Shown here: positions 58,418 through 64,000 of the stretch, piece by piece
Layout: each line of letters starts with the position of its first letter
How positions within the stretch are numbered: the first letter of the stretch is position 1
Source: HK-STAS-PATE-42 sp964461505
GTDB lineage: Bacteria > Patescibacteriota > Saccharimonadia > Saccharimonadales > HK-STAS-PATE-42
Direction of reading: 5' to 3'
Length of the DNA: 64,000 nt
Assembly: GCA_964461505.1 (NCBI GenBank)
Contig: CAYWUW010000002.1
Coordinates: forward strand, 67,321 to 131,320
Made by a program: the position numbers and the translations under genes
Notes under the pieces: generated by a model
Seen by the model: the letters and a program-made list of their open reading frames with translations, nothing else
Database searches by the model: none
Told to the model about the DNA's origin: nothing

Positions 58418-61186
58418 TTATAATTCTCCGAGGGATTGGGCGGTTTTGGTGTCTACTTTAAGCTTAACTCCTAAATCGGGAACGATGGATTCCATTTCTT
58501 TTTGCATTAAATCTGCGACTTTTGAGGCTAGGTTCTTGTCAACCTCCACAACGATGCTATCGTGAACTTGCAGAATTTGTTTAGCTTCTGGCGGAAGAAC
58601 TGCGCTAAGCTTAATCATGGCAAGTTTGGTAATATCTGCGCTTGTGCCCTGAATTGGCATGTTTAATGCGGCGCGTTCGGCTCCGGCGCGAATGTTAAAG
58701 TTGACAGATTTTATATCTGGAGTCGGCCGCCTTCTGCCATAAAAAGTTTGCACAAAACCTTCTTCTTTGGCCTGGCGGATAAAGGAATCTGTTAGTTCAA
58801 ACAGTTTAGCACGAATTGTTTTATAGCGCAGCAAGAAGATGCGGGCTTCGCCATCACTCATTCCTGTTGTTTCGGCAAGGCCGTGAGCTCCTTGGCCATA
58901 AAGAATGCCAAAATTGACGGCCTTGGCATTGTAACGCTGTTCTTTGGTAACTTCTTCTTCAGAGATATTGTTGAGCGCGGCGGCGGTTGCGGTGTGAACA
59001 TCGTGATCTTGGTTAAAAAGTTCTATTAGTTCTTGATCGCCAGACATTGCAGCCGCAATGCGTAGTTCTACCTGAGAATAATCGGCGGAGATGAGAACTC
59101 GGCCTGCAGGAGCTTCAAAAACGGAGCGAACCTCGCGGCCCATTTTGGTGCGAATCGGGATGTTTTGTAAGTTGGGGTCGGCGGAGCTAAGCCGGCCAGT
59201 TGCGGCAATATTGAGGTTGAAGGTTCCGTGCACGCGCCCATCTTCTGGGTGGATAAGTTGAGGGAGCGGATCGAGGTAAGTTCCCTTAAGCTTAGTGATT
59301 TGCCGGTATTCTTGAATAAGCGGAATTATGGGGTGGAACTTGGCCATTTTTTCGAGTTGATCAGCAGCGGTGGAAAGGCCGGTCTTCTTTTTTTTAATTC
59401 CTGTGGGGGAGATGGCGAGATCGGTAAATAGAACTTCTGCAAGTTGTTTAGGGCTGGCTATGTTGAATTCTTTGCCGGCATACTTGTGGATTTTTGCGGT
59501 GAGCTCATCAATCTTTTTTTGGAATTTTTTAGAGATTTCGGCAACTTCTTTTTGGTTAACGTAGATTCCGGTGCGTTCCATTTGGACCAGAGTTGGCACA
59601 ACGGCCTGATCGATATCTTTTTGAACATCTTTAAGTTGTGGAGTTTTTTGGAGTTGGTGCAGTTGACGCGCGTAGAGTTCTATTAGAGCTTGGTTAATTT
59701 CTGGATAGTGGAGATCGAGTTCTTCTGGCGGAAGATCTTCGTTAAGCTTAAGGTGAAGTTCTTGATCGGCTAGATCTGTTAGAGAGCTGGCTCTAGAAAG
59801 TGAATTTAACAAAAAGGCGACAATTTGGAGATCGTGCTGAACTGGCTTAGAAGCGAGGTTTAAAGCATTAAGTTCGGCAAAAAAGTGGAGGAGTTTTTTA
59901 GAATCATAAGTCACAAGTCTAGATTCGGCAAGAAGTTCTTGCAAGACCGTTAAGCTTAACCCCCCTTTGGGGGAGAGCCTGCCCCGCACTTGTTGCGGGG
60001 TGCCCTCGGGGCGGAGGGGGCCAGAATCTGAAAGATCTATAATCCAGACCTGATCAATATTTTGCGAAAGGTAGAGCCGTTTTGGGTTCTTGCCAAATCT
60101 TCCGGCAGAAACAGAATAGATAAAAACTGGTTCTTTTTTATTAAGCTTAATAAGGTTGAGATCTTTTGTGGAGCTGATGAACTTAAGCTTAGTAGTTAGT
60201 TTTTTGGTAGATTCGGAGCCGGAGATAACCTCTGCTTGCGAGGTTGCTCCTCGATCTTGCAAAAACTTAGGCAGGTTTTTAATTAGAGTTCTAAATTCTA
60301 GCTTTTCAAGAAGTTGGAGTAATTTGGAGGCGTCGGTTGGAATTCCGTGCATATTTTTGAGTTCAGATTTAAGCTTAAGTGGTGCATCGAGCATAATTGT
60401 GGCCAGAGTTTTAGAAATAAAGGCCGATTCTTTGCCGGCTTCTAGCTTGTTTTGGAACTTGGTTGGAACTTGCCAGAGATTATCGTAAATATTTTGTAGA
60501 GTTTTAAACTGAGCAAGAAGTTCTTGAGCGGCTTTAGGGCCGATTCCGGCAACTCCGGGGATATTATCCGAAGAATCGCCCATTAAAGCTTTGTAATCGA
60601 TAAACTGTTCTACCTGGATTTTATATTTATCTTCAAAAGTTTTTTGGTCGAACTTTTGGATATCGGAAAAGCCTTTTTTGATGTTTAGGATTTCGGTGTT
60701 GCCATCGTGAATAAGTTGCAGCATGTCGAGATCTGAGGTAATAAGTTTAGTTTGCAGATTGAGAGATTTTGCCTGGTGAGCTAGAGTTCCTAAAATGTCA
60801 TCGGCCTCGTAACCGTCAAGTTCGTAAAGTGGCCAGCCTAAAGCTTGGAGAAGGTCTTTTAGAATTGGAACTTGCTCGTAAAAATCTGGCGGAGCTGGTT
60901 TGCGGTTGGCTTTGTATTCTGGATAGATTTCTTTGCGTTTTGCGGTGTTGGTTTTGGATTTATCCCAAGCAACGGCAACGTAATCTGGCTTAAGCTTAGC
61001 AATTATTTCTAGGGCGAGAGTGGCGAAACCGTAAACTCCGCCAGTGGAGATTCTATCACGCGTGGAGAGATTTGGCATGGCGTAATAACCGCGGTAAAAA
61101 ACTGACTTGCCATCGATAATAGCCAGAGTTTGGGGTTTGTTTTTAGATTCTTGCTTAAGTTCTTTTTCGGGCTTTTGATCACTCAT
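58418..61186 (-). CDS. polA: DNA polymerase I with inactive proofreading domain
   Basis: The 922-residue protein has a 5'-nuclease domain (DGKSVFYRGYYAMP, LDGYEADDILGTLA, GVAGIGPKAA). A central 3'-exonuclease fold follows that lacks the DxE motif, so it cannot proofread. The polymerase domain has motif A DYSQVELR, motif B RYNAKAVNFGILYGQG and motif C QVHDSIVVEV. It fills gaps and removes primers. Residues about 388-409 (PLRPEGTPQQVRGRLSPKGG) are encoded by a GC-rich palindromic repeat inserted in frame in the inactive exonuclease region. The promoter region has the TAAACTTAA variant twice. Confidence 0.97.
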   Translation of the reverse strand: MSDQKPEKELKQESKNKPQTLAIIDGKSVFYRGYYAMPNLSTRDRISTGGVYGFATLALEIIAKLKPDYVAVAWDKSKTNTAKRKEIYPEYKANRKPAPPDFYEQVPILKDLLQALGWPLYELDGYEADDILGTLAHQAKSLNLQTKLITSDLDMLQLIHDGNTEILNIKKGFSDIQKFDQKTFEDKYKIQVEQFIDYKALMGDSSDNIPGVAGIGPKAAQELLAQFKTLQNIYDNLWQVPTKFQNKLEAGKESAFISKTLATIMLDAPLKLKSELKNMHGIPTDASKLLQLLEKLEFRTLIKNLPKFLQDRGATSQAEVISGSESTKKLTTKLKFISSTKDLNLIKLNKKEPVFIYSVSAGRFGKNPKRLYLSQNIDQVWIIDLSDSGPLRPEGTPQQVRGRLSPKGGLSLTVLQELLAESRLVTYDSKKLLHFFAELNALNLASKPVQHDLQIVAFLLNSLSRASSLTDLADQELHLKLNEDLPPEELDLHYPEINQALIELYARQLHQLQKTPQLKDVQKDIDQAVVPTLVQMERTGIYVNQKEVAEISKKFQKKIDELTAKIHKYAGKEFNIASPKQLAEVLFTDLAISPTGIKKKKTGLSTAADQLEKMAKFHPIIPLIQEYRQITKLKGTYLDPLPQLIHPEDGRVHGTFNLNIAATGRLSSADPNLQNIPIRTKMGREVRSVFEAPAGRVLISADYSQVELRIAAAMSGDQELIELFNQDHDVHTATAAALNNISEEEVTKEQRYNAKAVNFGILYGQGAHGLAETTGMSDGEARIFLLRYKTIRAKLFELTDSFIRQAKEEGFVQTFYGRRRPTPDIKSVNFNIRAGAERAALNMPIQGTSADITKLAMIKLSAVLPPEAKQILQVHDSIVVEVDKNLASKVADLMQKEMESIVPDLGVKLKVDTKTAQSLGEL
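59960..60021. repeat. GC-rich palindromic repeat inserted in frame in polA
   Basis: CCCCCCTTTGGGGG is followed by GCCTGCCCCGCA...TTGCGGGG and CCCTCGGGGCGGAGGG, three adjacent hairpins. The middle one repeats the intergenic copy at 18899-18921 almost exactly. The unit keeps the reading frame and adds about 20 residues. Confidence 0.75.
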
Positions 61187-61274
61187 CTTAAGTTTAAGTT
61201 TAACACCTCTCTGCTCTGTTTTGGCTGTTGGGGCTTTTTATGTAAGAGATTTTTAGATATAGTTGCATCTATAT

Positions 61275-61490
61275 ATGCAGAAGTTAGCAACTAGAATATT
61301 TGTTTGTGCCTCAATTGTGTTTGGTGCTTTGGGAATTTTGATTGTGTTGACGGCGGCTGGGCCAGATCAGAAGGATTCGCATTTTAGCGAGATTTTAATT
61401 AGACTTTTGTTTGGAACAGTTTTTGTTATTTTGCCTTCGTTTGCTTTGAGCATTGCGGGCAGATATTTAAACGACAAAGATAAAAAGTGA
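61275..61490 (+). CDS. Small two-helix membrane protein (71 aa)
   Basis: Two hydrophobic helices (IFVCASIVFGALGILIVLTAAG and LIRLLFGTVFVILPSFALSIAG) flank a short loop (PDQKDSHFSE). The end is charged (RYLNDKDKK). ATG 61275 is preferred over TTG 61263. The stop overlaps the next start as GTGA, so translation is coupled to yaaA. It is not recognised. Confidence 0.6.
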   Translation: MQKLATRIFVCASIVFGALGILIVLTAAGPDQKDSHFSEILIRLLFGTVFVILPSFALSIAGRYLNDKDKK

Positions 61491-62245
61491 TTACGCTATT
61501 GGTTTCTTCAAAAACGATGGCTAAGGTTGAGATGGATCTTAAGCTTAAGCCAACTACTCCGCTCTTTTTGGGCGAAGCAGAGATTTTAAATGGAGAGCTC
61601 AAAAAGTTAAGCTTAGCAGAGGTTCAGAAGTTGATGCATATTTCTGAAAATCTTGCCAAAGAGACTAAACTTAAGGTAGCGAATTGGAGCAAGGTGGAGG
61701 CGTGGCCGGCCTGGCTCTTGTTTGTTGGTGATGTTTATAAGGGCTTAAATGTGGTGGAGTTTGATGAGGAAGATTTTGAGTTTGCAAATGGAACGATGGC
61801 GACGCTTTCTGGACTTTACGGAATTGTGCGACCTCTAGATTTAATAAAACCGTATCGTTTGGAAGCGGGTTTTAAGCTTAAGGTTGGGACAAAAAAGAAT
61901 CTTTATGAATTTTGGGGAGATAAAATTGCTGGAGTTTTTGGAGACGAGAATGAGGTTCTAAACTTAAGTTCTGAAGAATATATTAAGCTGGTTAGGCATT
62001 TTTTTGGCGGGAAGATTATTACTCCGAAGTTTATCCAAAAAAGAAGTGATGGAACTAAGTTTGAGGCCGTGCACGCTAAGTTTGCCAGAGGTAAAATGGC
62101 GAGTTGGATTGTAAAAAATAGAATTGTGGAAAGTGCTAAGCTTAAGGATTTTAGGGAGCTTGGCTATAGGTTTGATGCAAAGCTTTCAAGTGAGCTGGAG
62201 CCAGTTTTTACGCGGGAGGTTGAAGGAGTTGTTAAGCTTAAGTAA
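61487..62245 (+). CDS. yaaA: YaaA-family peroxide stress protein
   Basis: The 252-residue protein has family blocks LVSSKTM at the start, GLYGIVRPLDLIKPYRLE near residue 115 and FARGKMASWIVKNRI near 205. In E. coli YaaA lowers free iron during peroxide stress and folds like a DNA-binding cantaloupe-type protein. The start is GTG, overlapping the upstream small membrane gene by 4 bp. It fits a small oxidative-stress set with sodB and mutM. Confidence 0.9.
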   Translation: MITLLVSSKTMAKVEMDLKLKPTTPLFLGEAEILNGELKKLSLAEVQKLMHISENLAKETKLKVANWSKVEAWPAWLLFVGDVYKGLNVVEFDEEDFEFANGTMATLSGLYGIVRPLDLIKPYRLEAGFKLKVGTKKNLYEFWGDKIAGVFGDENEVLNLSSEEYIKLVRHFFGGKIITPKFIQKRSDGTKFEAVHAKFARGKMASWIVKNRIVESAKLKDFRELGYRFDAKLSSELEPVFTREVEGVVKLK

Positions 62246-62255
62246 CTCTTTTTTT

Positions 62256-62450
62256 GTCACCCTACAATCAAGTTGAAGACAGACTCTTTAACCAAACCAT
62301 CTTCCAGAGCTTTCAACTCCGTCATCCTACACTCCCCCTCTGTCATCCTGAACTCGTTTCAGGATCTAAGTAAATTAGGGTTCTTTCTTTTTTGACTGGA
62401 TCCCCAGTCGAGCTGGGGATGACAGAGAAAGGTGTGGGGATGACGGTGGC
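62256..62450. repeat. Cluster of GTCATCC-type intergenic repeats
   Basis: The gap contains GTCACCCTAC, then GTCATCCTACACTCCCCC and GTCATCCTGAACTCGTTTCAGGATC in two halves. Next come TGGATCCCCAGTCGAGCTGGGGATGACAG in two halves and GGGGATGACGG. The GATCCCCAG...CTGGGGATGAC pair forms a stable hairpin between two convergent genes and may end both. No gene is seen. Confidence 0.65.
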
Positions 62451-62461
62451 GGGGTTAAGCT

Positions 62462-63946
62462 TTAGAGGCGGGCTTCGGGCTTTTTGCCAAGAGCAGCGTA
62501 GGCGGCAACTTTGCCAGAAACGATGGCAAAGGGCGCGCTTGGGCCAGGGTTAACATCTTGCCCGGCAAAAAAGAGATTATTTAAACGCTTAGATTTAAGA
62601 CGCGGGCGGCCATGAAAGATCTGGCCTTTTGTTAGAGCGATGCCGCTAGCAGAACCTCCTGGAGCGGTGAACATATCTTTAAAATAACTAGAACTAATGC
62701 TGTGTTTAGAGACGATGTGCGGGCTGAGCTCGAATCCTGTGGAAATCTCGATTTGCTTAATGGCCAAAGAAACAAGGTTTTCGACGGCCTCTTGTTCGGC
62801 GGGTAGGCCAGCCGGAATTGGAATCGTGATGGTTAGAACTGAGCCTCCGGCTGGGGCGAGGCTTGGATCGGTAAGAGATGGGCAGGCGACGTGGAAGGAT
62901 TCTGGCCGAGTTGGCCAAGAGGTTAAGTTTAGTAAATCTTGCGTGGTACCGTTTTGGTTAAAGCTAAAAGTGTTGTGATGAAGAAGTTCGGGAACTTGTG
63001 TATTTAAGCCTAGTGAGGTGACGATGGATGATGGTGAATATTTTTTGAGCGACCAATACTTTAGAGAATACGATTGGTAAGCCTCGGTGAGCATGTTTTC
63101 GGTGCTTTGGTAATCGGAGGCAGAGATAATGACATCGGCCGGAATTCTTTCGCCGATTCCATGGATTATGACTGCGGATGCGACGCCGTATTCGACCTCT
63201 ATTTTTTCAACTTGATAGCCTTCGTAGATTTCTACCCCAAGTTGCTGAGCTAGAGATTTAAAAGCAGAGATAACGGAACTGAACCCACCGGTCGGGTACC
63301 AGATTCCTTGTTCAAAAACGCTGTAGGGCAAAAATGAATAGGTAGCAGGGAGGCTGCTAGAAGGAACCCCAAAAAAGGAGTTGATCTGGCTAATCATGGC
63401 GCGAGATTCTGGGGAACGTAAAAGCTTGTTGCTGCGAGCTTCGGCCGTGCCCTGTGGAGCTGTAAGAACTGCAAAAAGGAGCTTTGGGTTAAGTAGGCTT
63501 TTGGGGCCGTTAAAGGCAGCGGAGATTAAGCTTAATTTATACTTAGAATAGACAATTTTAGAACGGTTAACGAGCCGCTTGAGACTAAGGCCTTCGCCTG
63601 GAGCAGATGTATCGAGCTGCTCGGCTAGACGTGGGAGTTCGATGGCATCTAGCTTGCCGGCTGGTGTAAAGGAACGAAATGCGGGGCTGAGCTTAGTTAA
63701 GGTGTAATGATCTTCTGGACTTTGGCCGAAATCTCTAAAAAAATCTTCATAAATATCTGGCATGGTGTACCAGTTGGGGCCGAGGCTAAACTTAAATCCG
63801 GAATCTTCTGCGAATTGAGCTTTTCCACCGATGGCAGGATTTTTTTCGAGGAGGATGGTGCGGTATCCAGCACGAGCCATGTAGCAGGCTGCACTTAAGC
63901 CCGAGAGGCCGCCTCCGATAATTACTGCTTGTTTTGATCTGGCCAC
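62462..63946 (-). CDS. CrtI-like phytoene desaturase-family FAD oxidoreductase
   Basis: The 494-residue flavoprotein has the N-terminal FAD motif VIIGGGLSGLSAACYMARAGYRTILLEKN and GGKAQ. IWYPTGGFSSVISAFKSLAQQLG near residue 215 is the family's PxGG segment. The C-terminal signature is NLFFAGQDVNPGPSAPFAIVSGK, close to the CrtI consensus. Relatives desaturate or isomerise carotenoids. No other carotenoid gene is in the window, so the substrate is open and it may be a related amine or lipid oxidoreductase. The start is GTG 63946. It contains a single TAAGCTTA, near its middle. Confidence 0.85.
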   Translation of the reverse strand: MARSKQAVIIGGGLSGLSAACYMARAGYRTILLEKNPAIGGKAQFAEDSGFKFSLGPNWYTMPDIYEDFFRDFGQSPEDHYTLTKLSPAFRSFTPAGKLDAIELPRLAEQLDTSAPGEGLSLKRLVNRSKIVYSKYKLSLISAAFNGPKSLLNPKLLFAVLTAPQGTAEARSNKLLRSPESRAMISQINSFFGVPSSSLPATYSFLPYSVFEQGIWYPTGGFSSVISAFKSLAQQLGVEIYEGYQVEKIEVEYGVASAVIIHGIGERIPADVIISASDYQSTENMLTEAYQSYSLKYWSLKKYSPSSIVTSLGLNTQVPELLHHNTFSFNQNGTTQDLLNLTSWPTRPESFHVACPSLTDPSLAPAGGSVLTITIPIPAGLPAEQEAVENLVSLAIKQIEISTGFELSPHIVSKHSISSSYFKDMFTAPGGSASGIALTKGQIFHGRPRLKSKRLNNLFFAGQDVNPGPSAPFAIVSGKVAAYAALGKKPEARL

Positions 63947-64000
63947 TTGTTAGAACACCACCCCTTCTATTCTCTGCTCTAAAAAAACTTTAGTTGCTTA

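Larger units (their letters stand above)
1..64000. repeat. Highly iterated palindrome TAAGCTTA (dispersed, whole window)
   Basis: The 8-mer TAAGCTTA, often extended to TTAAGCTTAA, occurs about 150 times by hand count, roughly once per 430 bp, in genes and gaps alike. Base composition predicts one or two copies. A one-base variant, TAAACTTA or its complement TAAGTTTA, adds several dozen more. Within genes the motif reads as AAG-CTT (KLK, KLN, KLS) or TTA-AGC-TTA (LSL). The third frame contains TAA, and that frame is used at gene ends as the stop codon. Example positions are 14-21, 1816-1823, 18473-18480 and 50572-50579. Its role is unknown. DNA-uptake sequence, methylation or restriction site and HIP1-like iterated palindrome are all possible readings. 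Confidence 0.95.

Noticed and set aside
1..64000. TAAGCTTA as a Rho-independent terminator
   Set aside because: The palindrome is only 8-10 bp without a loop or T tract and occurs freely inside genes. Separate strong hairpin terminators exist at 1856, 52278 and 52991.

Overview
The window is one dense bacterial segment of about 43% G+C by eye. It has short intergenic gaps and many small lineage-specific genes, and it uses the standard bacterial code. TGA ends genes here, including in the ATGA overlap at 24035 and the GTGA overlap at 61487. The gene set suggests a Patescibacteria/CPR genome, most likely Saccharibacteria (TM7): a class E-type sortase with LAxTG surface proteins, an AlaRS without the C-terminal domain, a LeuRS carrying a NUDIX insert, a DUF5665-type protein and few biosynthetic genes. 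The phylum is inferred from gene content, not shown directly.

Layout. 0-5 kb: flavoprotein disulfide reductase, Fe superoxide dismutase, AI-2E-type transporter, SPOUT rRNA methyltransferase. 5-12 kb: beta-helix surface protein A, dihydropteroate synthase, an oxygenase-like protein, a lamin-tail surface protein. 12-21 kb: M13 peptidase broken by an in-frame TGA, LeuRS with NUDIX, LysM protein, VKOR, repeat-filled gaps and dnaJ. 21-26 kb: three consecutive ATP-grasp (RimK-like) genes, one fused to a RimB-like aspartyl protease, then a frameshifted SGNH hydrolase. 26-32 kb: alaS, CDF-like and GtrA membrane proteins, sortase, and a mobile element built from a GIY-YIG nuclease gene between inverted hairpin repeats. 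32-38 kb: dnaK with two CIRCE boxes and a divergent metalloprotease, cysteine-protease-like gene, MFS exporter with divergent HxlR regulator. 38-45 kb: surface protein B (paralogue of A), initiator tRNA, ZIP, DedA, FtsB-like, ABC-2 exporter. 45-54 kb: GT2-GT39 fusion, tRNA(CAU), LAKTG surface protein C, membrane metalloprotease, a leaderless 20-aa minigene, rpsT. 54-64 kb: ABC exporter, holA, mutM, polA, yaaA, CrtI-like oxidoreductase.

The outstanding feature is a highly iterated palindrome, TAAGCTTA (core AAGCTT), with a near variant TAAACTTA/TAAGTTTA. I count about 150 perfect copies in 64 kb by eye; one or two are expected from composition. Copies lie inside genes, read as Lys-Leu (KLK) or Leu-Ser-Leu (LSL). 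In the third frame the motif supplies TAA stop codons at gene ends. It also lies in promoter spacers, and the TAAACT variant acts as an apparent -10 box directly before start codons. The two beta-helix surface genes and the GIY-YIG element lack it, so its absence may mark recently acquired DNA.

Other systems. The sortase at 30649 plausibly anchors the LASTG and LAKTG proteins of this window. HrcA/CIRCE control probably covers dnaK, dnaJ and perhaps the metalloprotease at 34741. Many operon-leading genes have a -10 box 7-9 nt before the start codon, which predicts leaderless mRNAs, whereas some internal genes have clear Shine-Dalgarno sequences. GC-rich palindromic repeats fill intergenic gaps and appear to have been inserted in frame into leuS, polA and perhaps alaS.
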